Below are positions 1 through 10,129 of a stretch of 36,468 bases of DNA, piece by piece (the stretch's first letter is position 1; each line of letters starts with the position of its first letter). The stretch covers positions 1-36,468 of the forward strand of contig BJFQ01000012.1 of assembly GCA_014189895.1 (NCBI GenBank), read 5' to 3'. The DNA is from Acidobacteriota bacterium. GTDB taxonomy: Bacteria; Acidobacteriota; Holophagae; Holophagales; Holophagaceae. The notes beneath the pieces were generated by a model. That model had not been told where the DNA came from, did no database searches, and worked only from the letters and a program-made list of their open reading frames with translations. A program made the position numbers and the translations under genes.

Positions 1-34
1 ACCGGGGCCGTTAAAATTACGTTTATGTTTCTCA

Positions 35-553
35 TTAAATCTCCTGTGCTTCCAGAAAGGCCGACTTAGAAAGTTTTTCGAAAAATTCTTTATAGATTAC
101 CGGGTCCTTGATAGCTTCGATTCTAGTAATCTCATTCTTCGTATTCCAAACCGTTCGCTGGAAAGTAACTCGGAGTAAAATTGAACCACTGTCACTTGTG
201 CGAGTAATCAAAGAAGCACGAATAAGTTGAGTTTTATCAGTGGGCTGATATACACCGGTTAGAACAGCTGAAAAAACTGCGAGTGCAACTTGTCCACCGC
301 TCGTAGCGTCTCTATTTTTAGAGCCAACGACAACTCCTAATTTCGTTTCGGACTCATCAATGGCATAACCCATATCCTGCAGTACGCCCGCACCCGAAAG
401 GATGAGAGCTTTTTCATCTTTAATATCAAATTTCCGTGTCTGCAGTTGTCGGTCAGCCAAGGTATCTTTATTGAATTGAAGGGCATCCTTGGGGATGCCA
501 CCACACGCAACGAGAAACAAAACCAATACAGGAGATATGTATTTAAGCTTCAT
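35..553 (-). CDS. Putative lipoprotein of unknown function
   Basis: I do not recognise a named family. The 172-residue product starts with a short signal peptide ending in a lipobox (LVAC, Cys at about residue 17), so it is probably a lipid-anchored envelope protein. A small hydrophobic stretch (GQVALAVFSAVLTGVY, about residues 87-102) interrupts an otherwise soluble body with beta-strand-like segments. The mRNA upstream of the ATG carries a G-rich AGGGGGG Shine-Dalgarno-like stretch about 7 bases away. The gene follows the other lipoprotein gene by only 11 bases on the same strand, so the two are very likely co-transcribed. Base composition is visibly AT-richer than the rest of the window. 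Function unknown. Confidence 0.75.
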   Translation of the reverse strand: MKLKYISPVLVLFLVACGGIPKDALQFNKDTLADRQLQTRKFDIKDEKALILSGAGVLQDMGYAIDESETKLGVVVGSKNRDATSGGQVALAVFSAVLTGVYQPTDKTQLIRASLITRTSDSGSILLRVTFQRTVWNTKNEITRIEAIKDPVIYKEFFEKLSKSAFLEAQEI

Positions 554-564
554 TGAAGACCCCC

Positions 565-966
565 CTAAAATTTAGTTTGGTTATAGGCGAAATCTCTAAC
601 TTTACCGTTCTCGTCAAATTTAATAATAATGGTCAATGTTTTTTGTGTTCTTGATGAGGTGGCATTGCCAGTGTCCTGTCCAAAAAAGAAACCAGTAGAT
701 CCTGAAATAAAGTTATCCGTTGATACTTTGTCATATACCCATGACTCTCTCCTCTGATCATCTGTTGTAACCATGTTGGGAGATCCGAGTATTCCAGCTA
801 CGTCAGCACTCGACATTCCAATCTTGATGCCACGCTGCACTGAAGCAATCGTCATATTATTACCACCCCCAGATGCCTTATCCATATCAGCTCTTTGTGT
901 CTCGAGACTCACTGCCGAGCATCCGACAAGCAGAAAAGAAAATACGGCTAGAACTCCATACTTCAT
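565..966 (-). CDS. Small BamE/SmpA-like lipoprotein
   Basis: A 133-residue protein with a signal peptide and lipobox (LVGC, Cys at about residue 16). The segment after residue 45 reads IKIGMSSADVAGILGSPNM and continues to ESWVYD. This resembles the SmpA/OmlA (BamE) fold, where a helix with a 'G.s...v...lG.P' pattern precedes a beta-hairpin. A role in outer-membrane assembly is possible, but many unrelated lipoproteins share this fold, so I do not assign bamE. A strong GGAGGAATT ribosome-binding site sits directly before the ATG. It is first in a two-gene operon with the downstream lipoprotein gene, and the pair is AT-rich relative to its neighbours. Confidence 0.75.
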   Translation of the reverse strand: MKYGVLAVFSFLLVGCSAVSLETQRADMDKASGGGNNMTIASVQRGIKIGMSSADVAGILGSPNMVTTDDQRRESWVYDKVSTDNFISGSTGFFFGQDTGNATSSRTQKTLTIIIKFDENGKVRDFAYNQTKF

Positions 967-1234
967 AATTCCTCCAGTGGATTTATCCTACTCCAGATGG
1001 GTTGTATTTTGTACATCTTTAAACAAAATATAGTCTAACGTTGTGCCTCAAGTCCTTAAAACCAAGGAAAATAACAGTTAATTGAAGCCATATCCCTGAA
1101 CCAACATACCCCGATGGAGATTTGTCCTTACTTGATGGCATGGGGTATTCCGCGGAAAAGGGGAATAAGTAATTCGATATTAACCCATCCCATACTCATT
1201 CATACTAAGGAATATCATATTTGGAGATCTGTTT

Positions 1235-2404
1235 GTGGGTTCTTTTATTCGAATAGCTTTTTATATTTTTGTGTCATTTGGCCTAACAATTGCACAAACT
1301 ACTGAACCCAATAACTCAGGACTCCACCGCTGGGCAACCCAACTCGAAGCAAGAGGCATTCGGGTCACGGCAGGTATTTGGGATATTAAGACCGGAACCT
1401 TTATAGAAGGCCATCAAGAGAGTCGAGCGCTGATTCCCGCGAGCACCACCAAAGCGGTCTCGACGTATGCCTTATTGAAATCGCTGAAGCCCGAATCGAC
1501 CATTGAGACGGAGGTCTTCGGAGACTTTGATGGAGATTCTACCGTCACCAGCGACATAGTCTTCAAAGGAAGTGGCGATCCTTTCCTCGTGAGTGAACGT
1601 CTTTGGATGATGGTGCAAGAGTTAAAAGGAAAAGGCATTCGACGCATTCAGGGATCCCTGGTGTTTGACCAAAGCGCCTTTGATACCCAACGCTATAACC
1701 CCGATTGGGTAGGAACAAGCCGAGATACCACCCCCGTCATTCAACCTTTTTCTATAAATTTCAATCGAGAAGGCGGCCGACTGGTTACCGATGCAAATAA
1801 ATTAGCTCGAACCACCTTGACCCAGCTTTTTGAAGACAACGGCATCAAGATTTTGGGTGATGAGCGCGCGAAGACTCCGTCCCGCAAATTATTAACCCTC
1901 ACGTCACCGCCCTTGAGAGAACTCGTCGCTAGCATCAATAAATATTCCAATAACTTCATGGTTGAAATGCTCGTGAAACGTTGGGGGGAAGGCCGATGGC
2001 CAGCGGGCGTCCAAAAGATTCGTGATTTTTACAGCACGCAATTGAAACTGTCTCCCGATCAGATCGCGATTGCCGATGGATCCGGGCTCAGTAAAGACAA
2101 TCGGCTCTCAGCAAAAACGCTGGTCACCATTTTAAGGGCTGCTTGGTTTGATTTTGAAGTAGGACCGGAATATATTTCGAGCCTGAAGATTGAAGGGGGC
2201 GAACCTTTCAGATTGCGTCGCAACGATCCAGAACTCAGGCGGCGTCTTCGGATGAAAAGTGGCTATCTGAATCAGACGCGGAGTCTCACCGGTTATCTTC
2301 AATTGAAAAACGGCGATATTCGAGCGTTTGCGGTAATTTTAAACGGACCTTCGACGGACGATGATCTTTGGGATGTGATCGAGCGATGGGCGGACGCCTC
2401 ATGA
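1235..2404 (+). CDS. dacB: D-alanyl-D-alanine carboxypeptidase/endopeptidase, PBP4 (DacB) type
   Basis: Peptidase family S13 enzyme that trims or cleaves peptidoglycan cross-links in the periplasm. The three penicillin-binding motifs are visible. SxxK is STTK at residues 70-73 (nucleophile Ser70), SxN is SNN within INKYSNNFMVEML, and the KTG box appears as KSG in MKSGYL. An uncleaved-looking hydrophobic N-terminus (residues 4-20) serves as export signal. At 389 residues it is shorter than the roughly 480-residue E. coli protein, so part of the accessory domain between SxxK and SxN is reduced. The start is GTG with a GGAG sequence 9 bases upstream. The stop overlaps the next gene by ATGA, indicating translational coupling. 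Confidence 0.88.
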   Translation: MGSFIRIAFYIFVSFGLTIAQTTEPNNSGLHRWATQLEARGIRVTAGIWDIKTGTFIEGHQESRALIPASTTKAVSTYALLKSLKPESTIETEVFGDFDGDSTVTSDIVFKGSGDPFLVSERLWMMVQELKGKGIRRIQGSLVFDQSAFDTQRYNPDWVGTSRDTTPVIQPFSINFNREGGRLVTDANKLARTTLTQLFEDNGIKILGDERAKTPSRKLLTLTSPPLRELVASINKYSNNFMVEMLVKRWGEGRWPAGVQKIRDFYSTQLKLSPDQIAIADGSGLSKDNRLSAKTLVTILRAAWFDFEVGPEYISSLKIEGGEPFRLRRNDPELRRRLRMKSGYLNQTRSLTGYLQLKNGDIRAFAVILNGPSTDDDLWDVIERWADAS

Positions 2405-3297
2405 CGCAAGAAAAAACTTCTCTCTATGGTTTGAATGGGGTCCTCACCGGTGGCCTGCTCATTGGTTTTTCCGGTATTTTTACCAAATGGGCGGAGCAGG
2501 GAGGCGTGGGTAATCTTGGGGTGGGCTTTTATCGCATGCTGTTTGCACTCCCTTTTATTTATCTGCTCGGCCTCAAAGATCCTTATCCGGAAGTGAAAAC
2601 GTCCTATCGATGGGCCTGGCTCGCAGGCGCCATTTTTGCCGTGGACCTCTCGATTTGGCATGCGTCGTTGCACTACACCACGGCCGCTAACTCAACGCTG
2701 TTGATCGGCCTCGCGCCTTGTTGGGTTATGTTGATCGAATTCTTCTTAAAGGGGAAACGACCTCACGCCCTCGCATTCATGGGTATTGTTTTTGCCTTTA
2801 CGGGCGCCGCTTTACTGGCCTTCTCCAAGGGTGCGCGATTTGGCTTAGGCTACGGTGAAATTTTAGCTAGTGTCGCTTCCATGGCCTACGCGGTGTTTAT
2901 GCTGACCATGAATGAGACACGAAAGTTTCTCTCAGCACGACGCGCACTCTTGCATGTCTCCATAAGTTCGATGTTCGTGTTCGGAGCCATTGGCCTCTTA
3001 CTAGGTGAATCCTTTACGACGTTTACCCCGCATGCTTGGAAATCGCTCTTGGGGCTCGGGCTCGTCGTTCAATTCTTGGGCTGGTGGGCCATCAGTTGGG
3101 GGATGGGTCACATTACCTCAGCCCTGTCGTCCATCGGACTTTTGATTCAACCCTTGGCGACGATCGTGATTGGGTGGTGGCTATTGGGTGAAAACCTCAA
3201 ACCCCTTCATGCGTTGGGCGCGGTCTTTATTCTTTTAGGGATAGCCCTAGGATCGCAGGCACCTCAAAAAGATACGCCCCTTCCTACTCGTGAGTAA
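2401..3297 (+). CDS. EamA/DMT-family membrane transporter
   Basis: A 298-residue integral membrane protein with about ten hydrophobic segments arranged as two repeats of five, the hallmark of the drug/metabolite transporter superfamily (EamA domain, PF00892). The second repeat ends with the characteristic '[16 protein letters not shown]' region ([18 protein letters not shown]). These proteins usually export amino acids, nucleotides or small metabolites, and the substrate cannot be read from sequence. I chose the ATG at 2401, which overlaps the dacB stop as ATGA, over an in-frame start at 2368 inside dacB. The 3' end overlaps the convergent ABC ATPase gene by 14 bases. Confidence 0.88.
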   Translation: MTQEKTSLYGLNGVLTGGLLIGFSGIFTKWAEQGGVGNLGVGFYRMLFALPFIYLLGLKDPYPEVKTSYRWAWLAGAIFAVDLSIWHASLHYTTAANSTLLIGLAPCWVMLIEFFLKGKRPHALAFMGIVFAFTGAALLAFSKGARFGLGYGEILASVASMAYAVFMLTMNETRKFLSARRALLHVSISSMFVFGAIGLLLGESFTTFTPHAWKSLLGLGLVVQFLGWWAISWGMGHITSALSSIGLLIQPLATIVIGWWLLGENLKPLHALGAVFILLGIALGSQAPQKDTPLPTRE

Positions 3298-4561
3298 GGA
3301 CGCCTCGGTCTTCACGATAGGCAAAGAGTTCTCCGAATCGTCCCCACGTCACTAAGGTATCAAACGTCTGCTCAGGATTTTCCATCGGGAGACGTTGTTG
3401 AATTTCCAAGATCAGATCCTCGCGGGTCAATTCGCCCTCGTGCATGGTGATCATGTCTCGGACCACACGGAAAAGTTTCAATTCAAGCAGTTGGGCCCGC
3501 CAAATATCTTTGCGCTCATCCATCGATGCATTAATAAAGCGTTTGCCCAGCGGTGAAAGTACCACTTGACGTTTAGGGGTATCCACAAAATCCATCATTT
3601 CAGCCGACTTCACATAAGAAAGGACTTCCTCGAAGGGAACGTGGGTGTTCGCGACCACCTGAAAGAGATCGCTGGTCCCCCCTTGGGTATCGAGATACTC
3701 CAGGAGCCCTAACACATCATTACTTTGGGCTCTCGGCAAGGGCTCGATCACATCGTTCGGGAGTTGAACTGCGGTCGTCACCTCTTCGTCGGGTAATTCG
3801 ACGCTAGTAATAATGTCGTGAAGTTGATCAACGAGTCGATTGAAGGAAGGCATTCGTGTATCCCGAGGTCGAGGAAGGGGATTATCGACAATGGTTCGGA
3901 TACGACCGGGATTAGCTGAAAGGACAACAATACGATCCGCCATAAAGGCTACTTCTTTAATATCGTGACTCACCATCAGAATTGAAGAAGGATTACGATC
4001 ACGATCTTTCCAGATATCCAGCAGTTCAGCGCGTAGCGCTTCGGCTGTTAAGGAGTCTACGTGCGAGAACGGCTCATCCATCAGGAGAATTTCAGGATTC
4101 ACAGCAAGGGCGCGAGCCATGCCGACCCGTTGCTTCATGCCTCCCGAGAGCTCTCGGGGAAAAGCTTCTTCAAATCCCTCGAGCCCTACCATTTGAATGG
4201 CACGGGACGCTTTTTCTTTCACTTGATCTTCGGAGAGACCTAGGGCGGACAGCACCACCTGAACATTTCCTTCAACGCTCATCCAGGGATAGAGCGCAAA
4301 CGACTGAAAGACAACGGCTACTCCAGGATTTAAGCCCTTGAGGGGCACGCCTCGATATTGCACTTCACCTTTATCGGCATCGAGAAGTCCGGCCCCAATA
4401 CGGATCAGGGTAGATTTACCGCAACCTGATGGTCCAATCAGGGCGACCACTTCATTTTCATAGATCTTGAGATTGAAATCTTCAATCACGCGCAAGGATT
4501 TTCCCTCACCGCGTTGAAACGATTTCTGAATACCTCGATACTCGCAAATAATCTTATTCAT
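3284..4561 (-). CDS. ABC transporter ATP-binding protein with C-terminal AAA-associated domain
   Basis: ATPase subunit of a nitrate/sulfonate/taurine-type (NitT/TauT) importer. Visible motifs are Walker [10 protein letters not shown], signature LSGGMKQR, Walker B ILLMDEP with the following D-loop, and the switch histidine in VSHD. After about residue 260 there is an additional roughly 150-residue region (from [12 protein letters not shown] to the end) matching the 'AAA-associated C-terminal' domain found in a subset of these ATPases. That domain is a winged-helix-like regulatory module of unclear ligand. The ATG at 4561 is preferred, with a GTG codon directly before it as the alternative. The gene lies 7 bases behind the permease gene, so the two form an operon. 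No solute-binding protein is present nearby. Confidence 0.9.
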   Translation of the reverse strand: MNKIICEYRGIQKSFQRGEGKSLRVIEDFNLKIYENEVVALIGPSGCGKSTLIRIGAGLLDADKGEVQYRGVPLKGLNPGVAVVFQSFALYPWMSVEGNVQVVLSALGLSEDQVKEKASRAIQMVGLEGFEEAFPRELSGGMKQRVGMARALAVNPEILLMDEPFSHVDSLTAEALRAELLDIWKDRDRNPSSILMVSHDIKEVAFMADRIVVLSANPGRIRTIVDNPLPRPRDTRMPSFNRLVDQLHDIITSVELPDEEVTTAVQLPNDVIEPLPRAQSNDVLGLLEYLDTQGGTSDLFQVVANTHVPFEEVLSYVKSAEMMDFVDTPKRQVVLSPLGKRFINASMDERKDIWRAQLLELKLFRVVRDMITMHEGELTREDLILEIQQRLPMENPEQTFDTLVTWGRFGELFAYREDRGVLTHE

Positions 4562-4568
4562 CACAGAC

Positions 4569-6326
4569 TCACTTTATCAAGGAGTAGCGGGTTTCCGCTA
4601 ACTCATAGAGGCGTTTCCACACCAATCGATTGAAGAGCACCACGGTGGTCGCTAAAACCAAGGTGGCTGCGGCCAATTGTGAGCCGTTTCCATTGGCGCC
4701 GGCTAAACTCAGAACAGATCCGAGGCCAAAGGTAGAAATTTGCTGATTTTGGAGCGTGACGTACTCGCACACGATGCTGGCATTCCAGGCAGCGCCTGCC
4801 GCCGTCAAGCAGCCGGTCACAAGGTGGGGAAGGATCGACGGGAAATAGAGACTTTTGAACGTTTGCCAGCGATTCATGTTGAACGCCGCAGAGGCTTCTC
4901 GAAGTTCCGAAGGAATCATCGAAGCTCCGGCGATGACATTAAAAAGGATGTACCACTGAGTGGCCAAGAGCATTAATAGGATGCTTCCAATGGATAAGCT
5001 GATTTTCAGATAAGCAAAAAAGGCAATCATGATCGGAAAGAGCATCGAAGAAGGGAAGGAAGCGACAATTTGTACCACGGGTTGAAAAATCTTTAAGACT
5101 CGAGGAGAAAGACCGATCATCAAACCAACGGGGAGCGCCCAAAGGAGTCCTAAAAGGGTCGAAAGAATGACCCGACCGAGGGTCATCGCGTCCGCCTTAA
5201 GCAGGAAGAGCCAATCGTGCGACGTCAGGGGGGCCAGGAGTCGGAAAATCTTGACGCTGCCAATACCAATGATGACGACGATGGCCGTCAAAAATAAAAA
5301 ACTGAGTTTGGGACCGACCTGCTCCATAAATTTCATAAAGTTTTCATAACGGATGGAAGGAATCTTCTCGAGAGGCTGTTGCAAGAGTCGACGTAAGGAA
5401 GCTTCCTTGCGCCACTTCTCGAATTGCCGAATTAAAGAAGATTCTTTAAGAATATTTAGAAACCAATGTTGTTGAAATGTTCGATTTGAGGAAGCATCGG
5501 TATCGAAGCGCTGCGTCCAAACCACAATGGGCCGCCAAAGAATTTGATCTAAGAAAATCACCATCGCAAACGTAGCGAGGAGTCCTAAGATAATAGCGGA
5601 GCGATTGCCCTGTTCCACCGCCGCGACCATGTAAGACCCGAGCCCCGGGAGACGGTAATCATTGTTCCCTAGTCGGATCGTCTCGATCACCATCAGGAAA
5701 AACCAACCGCCGGCCATCGAGAGCATCGAATTCCAAGCCAACCCGGTGGCGCCGTAGGGGAGTTCGATCCATTTAAATCGTTGATACCAATTAAATCGGA
5801 AGACTCGACCCACTTCCCCTAAATCCGGGGGGACCGTCTTGAGAGAATAGTACAAATCAAAGGTCATGTTCCAAACTTGGGACGTAAAAATAGTAATAAT
5901 GGCCGTTAGTTCTAGCCCAATATTGTTGTTCGGAAACAGTTGGACGAACGCAATGAGCAGGGGCAATAAAAAAGACAAAGTGGGAATGCTTTGCAAAATA
6001 TCCAAGAGCGGAATGAGAAACTTTTCCGATCGTTCATCTTTTGCGACCCAGTAGGCATACACAAATGTAAATCCTAAGGAGAGCAAATAAGCGAGCAGCC
6101 CTCGGGTCATGGTGTAGAAGGTGTAGCGCGGGAGCGCCCAAGGGGATAAATCGATCTCAAACTGCGGACGCATAAACGCCGTCCATTCTTGGCCCACCTG
6201 AAGGAATCCAAACAGGAACCCAAAGATGCCAAACAGCAAAAGAATATCGAGCCAACGCCGGGAGCGGAGGGACGAAGCGAGAATCTCTACGGGTTCCCAA
6301 ACTGTATGAATCAGTCGGTTTAACAT
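4569..6326 (-). CDS. ABC transporter permease with two fused BPD_transp_1 domains
   Basis: A 585-residue membrane protein containing two importer-type permease domains in one chain. The first spans roughly residues 70-270 with an EAA-like loop in [23 protein letters not shown]. The second spans roughly 375-570 with the loop [26 protein letters not shown] single gene therefore supplies both halves of the channel, as in other transporters that use an ATPase with the AAA-associated tail. The central linker (about residues 280-345) is hydrophilic. I chose the ATG at 6326. A TTG at 6344 is in frame but has no ribosome-binding site. It is transcribed away from fadA and is first in the operon. Substrate unknown. 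Confidence 0.88.
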   Translation of the reverse strand: MLNRLIHTVWEPVEILASSLRSRRWLDILLLFGIFGFLFGFLQVGQEWTAFMRPQFEIDLSPWALPRYTFYTMTRGLLAYLLSLGFTFVYAYWVAKDERSEKFLIPLLDILQSIPTLSFLLPLLIAFVQLFPNNNIGLELTAIITIFTSQVWNMTFDLYYSLKTVPPDLGEVGRVFRFNWYQRFKWIELPYGATGLAWNSMLSMAGGWFFLMVIETIRLGNNDYRLPGLGSYMVAAVEQGNRSAIILGLLATFAMVIFLDQILWRPIVVWTQRFDTDASSNRTFQQHWFLNILKESSLIRQFEKWRKEASLRRLLQQPLEKIPSIRYENFMKFMEQVGPKLSFLFLTAIVVIIGIGSVKIFRLLAPLTSHDWLFLLKADAMTLGRVILSTLLGLLWALPVGLMIGLSPRVLKIFQPVVQIVASFPSSMLFPIMIAFFAYLKISLSIGSILLMLLATQWYILFNVIAGASMIPSELREASAAFNMNRWQTFKSLYFPSILPHLVTGCLTAAGAAWNASIVCEYVTLQNQQISTFGLGSVLSLAGANGNGSQLAAATLVLATTVVLFNRLVWKRLYELAETRYSLIK

Positions 6327-6557
6327 AGGGGGTCCAATGAACAAAAAAGAGGGCAGTGAAAGAAGGCTAGGGTCAGGATAAGGCTAAATTACCTAGGGCC
6401 AAGGGAAGGCTCCGCAAACACTATATCGTTAGCGGCACAATGACGGAGGTTCAGCGGATTCAGAAGATGACATCGACGCAACCCCCTTTCTTTACTGGTT
6501 CATTCTTTTTAGTGTCCCCCTCTTGAATCCTCTCGTCAACCCTCGAAATGAGTGAAT

Positions 6558-6563
6558 TATACT
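6558..6563 (+). promoter_or_regulatory. Candidate -10 box of the thiolase operon
   Basis: TATACT (five of six matches to TATAAT) lies 22 bases before the thiolase ATG, which leaves room for the GAAAGGA ribosome-binding site in the leader. No convincing -35 hexamer is visible at 16-18 bases upstream, so an activator or alternative spacing is possible. I saw no clear operator palindrome in the 259-base divergent region. Confidence 0.4.
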
Positions 6564-6585
6564 GATTAGGATTGAAAGGACCTGT

Positions 6586-7734
6586 ATGAGATCTGCTGTG
6601 ATCATCGATGCGAAAAGGACCCCGATAGGACGGGGCGTGAAGGGAACCTATGCGGCGACCCGACCCGAGACCCTAGGGTCTGTGGTGTTGGAGGCTATGA
6701 AAGCCCAACTTCAAGATTGGAAAGCTCTAGAGGATGTTTTAGTGGGTTGTGCGATGCCGGAAGGTGAACAGGGCATGAATTTTGCACGCCTCATCAGCTT
6801 CAAAGCAGGTTTGCCGATCACGGCGGGCGCTGCCACGGTCAATCGTTTCTGCGGCTCTTCTCAGCAAACGGTTCTCAATGCGCAGCATGCGATTGTAGCC
6901 GGCGCTGGAGATCTTTTCTTGGCGGGTGGCGTGGAATCCATGTCGAAAGTACCCATGGGAGGATTTAATCCGAGTCTCGATCCCGAATTGAATGAGCGTT
7001 ACCCCGAAGCTTTCTGCTCCATGGGGATTACCGCTGAAAATCTGGCTAGTGATTATCAAATCTCACGAGAAGCCCAGGACGCTTTCGCTTTTGAGAGCCA
7101 TCAAAAAGCCACTAAAGCTTGGCAAGCTGGAAAATTTAAAAAAGAAACCGTGATGTTTAAAACTAAAAATCTTCAGGGTCAAGACATGACGCTTGAGATC
7201 GATGAATGTGTTCGTCCCGATACGACGGAAGCCAAATTGGCTGAATTGAAACCAGCATTCCTTCAATCAGGGAGCGTGACGGCTGGTAATAGTTCTCCGA
7301 TTACTGACGGAGCTTCATTTTTACTCCTCGCGGAGGAGAGTTGGGCCCGTGCGGCAGGTCTCAAACCCCGAGCGCGTATTCTAATGGGCGCCGTGGCGGG
7401 ATGCACGCCGGATCGTATGGGTCTTGGACCGGTGTATTCCACACAAAAACTCCTGCAACGAGCGGGCATGACCCTCGATCAAATTGATGCTATCGAACTG
7501 AACGAAGCCTTTGCCGCGCAAAGCCTCGCCGTCATCCAAGAAGGTCGCTACGATCGAGCTAAAGTGAATGCCTGGGGAGGCGCCATTGCCATCGGTCATC
7601 CCTTAGGGGCTTCAGGCGCCCGTATTTTGACCACCCTCCTGCATCGCCTTGAAACCGATGGGGGACGTTTTGGTATTGCCACGATGTGCATTGGCGGTGG
7701 CCAAGGTATTTCGACGCTCATTGAAAAACTCTAA
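6586..7734 (+). CDS. fadA: Acetyl-CoA acyltransferase (3-ketoacyl-CoA thiolase)
   Basis: Thiolase that cleaves 3-ketoacyl-CoA with CoA to release acetyl-CoA in fatty-acid beta-oxidation. Family motifs are clear. The acylated cysteine is in NRFCGSSQQ (about residue 88), the ELNEAFAAQ segment is present, the catalytic histidine is in GGAIAIGHPLGASG, and the second active cysteine is in TMCIGGGQG near the C-terminus. The length of 382 residues is normal. The start ATG follows a GAAAGGA ribosome-binding site. The next gene begins 10 bases downstream and encodes the partner multifunctional enzyme, so the pair makes a beta-oxidation operon. A biosynthetic acetoacetyl-CoA thiolase is the main alternative, made less likely by the neighbour. 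Confidence 0.92.
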   Translation: MRSAVIIDAKRTPIGRGVKGTYAATRPETLGSVVLEAMKAQLQDWKALEDVLVGCAMPEGEQGMNFARLISFKAGLPITAGAATVNRFCGSSQQTVLNAQHAIVAGAGDLFLAGGVESMSKVPMGGFNPSLDPELNERYPEAFCSMGITAENLASDYQISREAQDAFAFESHQKATKAWQAGKFKKETVMFKTKNLQGQDMTLEIDECVRPDTTEAKLAELKPAFLQSGSVTAGNSSPITDGASFLLLAEESWARAAGLKPRARILMGAVAGCTPDRMGLGPVYSTQKLLQRAGMTLDQIDAIELNEAFAAQSLAVIQEGRYDRAKVNAWGGAIAIGHPLGASGARILTTLLHRLETDGGRFGIATMCIGGGQGISTLIEKL

Positions 7735-7744
7735 GGCTACGTTC

Positions 7745-10108
7745 ATGACCCCCATTCGAAAAGTAGGTGTGCTCGGTTCTGGCGTCATGGGCCGCGGCAT
7801 CGCAGCGCATGTGGCCAGCGCCGGGTGCACGGTGGAACTCCTCGACATCGTCCTGGAAGGTAAACCGGCGAACTTTTTAGCCGAAACTGCCCTCGAAGAA
7901 CTCAAAAAGAGTAAACCAGCCCTGATGATGCATCCGTCGTTCTTAAAAAAGATACGACCCGGAAACTTAAGGGATGATTTAGATCGCTTGAAAGAATGTG
8001 ACTGGGTCGTTGAGGTTGTCAAAGAAGATTTATCCGTGAAACAAACCCTGTACGCCCGGATTGAGCCCCATCTCAAGGTCGAGGCTTGGATCACGTCCAA
8101 CACCAGCGGTATTCCCCTCCGCCTTTTGGTCGAAGGGCGCAACGCTCAGTTCAAATCCCATTTTGCGATCACCCATTTTTTTAACCCCGTCCGCTATCTT
8201 CGTCTTTTAGAACTGGTCAAGAGTCCGGATGTGAAAGAGAGCGATCTTGAGGCTTTCTCGGATTGGCTTGAGACCACGCTTGGCAAAGAAGTTGTTCCTG
8301 CCCTCGATAGTCCGACCTTCATCGGTAACCGTATTGGGGTCCATGGCATCATGGCCACCTTCCACTACACCCTCAAGCATAAAATTCCTTTTGAAGTGGT
8401 GGATTCCGTCTTAGGTGAGACCGCCGCACGCTCGCGTTCAGCGTCTTTCCGGACGTCCGATATTGCCGGTATTGATATCATGGCGGCCACCGCTAAAAAT
8501 GTCTTTGAGCTTTGCCCACAAGACGAAGACCGGGATATTTTCAAGTTTCCTGAACTCTTGGATTGGATGTTAGCGAATAAAATACTCGGCAACAAAACAC
8601 GTCAAGGTTTTTTCAAGAAAGATAAAGGTCCTGACGGCAAAAAAAGATTCTTATCGCTCGATCCTGAAACCAAAACGTACCGTCCTCAAATTAAAAAAGA
8701 TTGGCCCCTGCTCAAGGAACTGAAAAGTATTGATGATCCCGTCGAGCGTGTACGGACGCTGTTGACGTCGTCCGAAGAAGCCGGTCATCTTGCCTGGGAA
8801 TGCATTGCTCCGAACCTGATTTATGCCGTCAACCGACTCGGGGAAGTCACCGAGATGCCTTGGGATGTCGATCGAGCCATTAAAAATGGTTTCAATTTTG
8901 ACTTGGGCCCTTTTGAACTTTGGGATGCGTTGGGGATCGAACGCGTGGTCTCACGGATGCGTTATGAGGGACGAAAAATTCCCTCACTCATTGAGCAGAT
9001 GCTCGCTCGAGGGGTATCGTCGTTCTACCAATGGGAACAAGGCGTCCCGGTGGCGCAAATCCACCCACCGACGTTCAGTTATCGTCCGATTCATCCCCCT
9101 CTAAAGCAGATCGAGTTGAAGCGATCTTTAGGAACCTCAAAGATTATTGCTGAAAACCAAGGCGCACGTCTGGTCGACCTCGGTGATGACGTGGCGTGCC
9201 TAGAATTTAAAACGAAGATGAATGCCATCGACGATCAAATTGTTCTGATGATGGAAGACGCTATTCAAAAACATGTCCCCGGAAGATTCAAAGGGCTCGT
9301 GGTGGGTAATCAGGGTAAGATGTTCAGCGCGGGTGCGAATCTGGTGTTTGTACTCAATGCGGCACGTGATAAAAACTATGACGTGATCGAAGAAGGATCC
9401 CGGCGTTTGCAATATGCCTGCCGCTTGATGACCTACGCTCCTTTTCCGGTGGTGGCAGCTCCTTTCCAAATGGTTTTAGGGGGGGGATGCGAGGTAACCC
9501 TCGCGTGTCAACGCGTGGTCGGCCAAGCGGAAACCTATATGGGTCTCGTGGAAGTCGGGGTGGGGGTGATTCCTGCGGGTGGTGGATGTCTTCAGATGCT
9601 CTTGCGCCTCGAGGATGCCCTCAACGCCAAGGGTGAAAAAGGTCCGATGCCTAAAGTCAAAGCGGCGTTCCAACTTATCGGAACCGCCCATGTGAATACC
9701 AGTTTCGATGAGGCGCAGCGCCAAGGCTATTTCCGTCGAACGGATCGCCGCGTCATGAATACGCAGCATTTGCTCTATGAAGCCAAGCAAGAAGTCTTGT
9801 CTATGGCTATTCAATTTAAGCCCGTTACCCCCCGCGTCTTGCATCTTCCAGGGCTCGGCGGTATGACGGCGCTGACCTCTGCGGTTAAAGACTTTCAGCT
9901 TCAAGGCTTAGCCAGTGACCATGATGCCCTGATCATGAGGGAACTCGCTCATGTCCTCTGCGGAGGCGACGTCAGCCCCGTTCAGGCCGTGACGGAAGAG
10001 CGCATTCTCGAACTCGAGCGACAGGCTTTCGCACGACTCTGCAGTTATGAAAAAACGCAGGCACGGATGGAAAGCATCCTAACCAAAGGCAAGCCTCTCC
10101 GTAACTAG
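7745..10108 (+). CDS. fadN: 3-hydroxyacyl-CoA dehydrogenase / enoyl-CoA hydratase, FadN type
   Basis: Multifunctional beta-oxidation protein of 787 residues that hydrates enoyl-CoA and oxidises the 3-hydroxyacyl-CoA. The N-terminal NAD-binding Rossmann motif is VGVLGSGVMGRGIA, directly after the start, followed by the HAD C-terminal domains (ITHFFNPVRYLRLLELV and TFIGNRIGVHG). The crotonase-type domain is C-terminal (about residues 480-700), with FSAGANL and GGGCEVTLACQ forming the oxyanion-hole region. This order (dehydrogenase first, hydratase last) matches Bacillus FadN rather than E. coli FadB, as does the length. I chose the ATG at 7745 with AAGG 8 bases upstream. An in-frame start at 7649 would lie inside fadA. 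No acyl-CoA dehydrogenase gene is in the window. Confidence 0.9.
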   Translation: MTPIRKVGVLGSGVMGRGIAAHVASAGCTVELLDIVLEGKPANFLAETALEELKKSKPALMMHPSFLKKIRPGNLRDDLDRLKECDWVVEVVKEDLSVKQTLYARIEPHLKVEAWITSNTSGIPLRLLVEGRNAQFKSHFAITHFFNPVRYLRLLELVKSPDVKESDLEAFSDWLETTLGKEVVPALDSPTFIGNRIGVHGIMATFHYTLKHKIPFEVVDSVLGETAARSRSASFRTSDIAGIDIMAATAKNVFELCPQDEDRDIFKFPELLDWMLANKILGNKTRQGFFKKDKGPDGKKRFLSLDPETKTYRPQIKKDWPLLKELKSIDDPVERVRTLLTSSEEAGHLAWECIAPNLIYAVNRLGEVTEMPWDVDRAIKNGFNFDLGPFELWDALGIERVVSRMRYEGRKIPSLIEQMLARGVSSFYQWEQGVPVAQIHPPTFSYRPIHPPLKQIELKRSLGTSKIIAENQGARLVDLGDDVACLEFKTKMNAIDDQIVLMMEDAIQKHVPGRFKGLVVGNQGKMFSAGANLVFVLNAARDKNYDVIEEGSRRLQYACRLMTYAPFPVVAAPFQMVLGGGCEVTLACQRVVGQAETYMGLVEVGVGVIPAGGGCLQMLLRLEDALNAKGEKGPMPKVKAAFQLIGTAHVNTSFDEAQRQGYFRRTDRRVMNTQHLLYEAKQEVLSMAIQFKPVTPRVLHLPGLGGMTALTSAVKDFQLQGLASDHDALIMRELAHVLCGGDVSPVQAVTEERILELERQAFARLCSYEKTQARMESILTKGKPLRN

Positions 10109-10129
10109 GGTGGGAGGCCTGATAAGAGG

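Noticed and set aside
1106-1148. ATACCCC...GGGGTAT inverted repeat before dacB
   Set aside because: The arms are only 7 bases with a 29-base loop and no T tract. This is expected by chance, and no CRISPR or operator context is present.
1114-1305. 63-residue plus-strand ORF before dacB
   Set aside because: It overlaps the dacB N-terminus in another frame, has no ribosome-binding site and resembles no known protein.
7649-7744. N-terminal extension of the FadN-like protein
   Set aside because: The extra 32 codons lie inside the thiolase gene. The Rossmann motif begins right after the ATG at 7745, which has its own AAGG site.
9476-9904. 142-residue minus-strand ORF inside fadN
   Set aside because: It is entirely antisense to the conserved enoyl-CoA hydratase domain and has no recognisable protein features.
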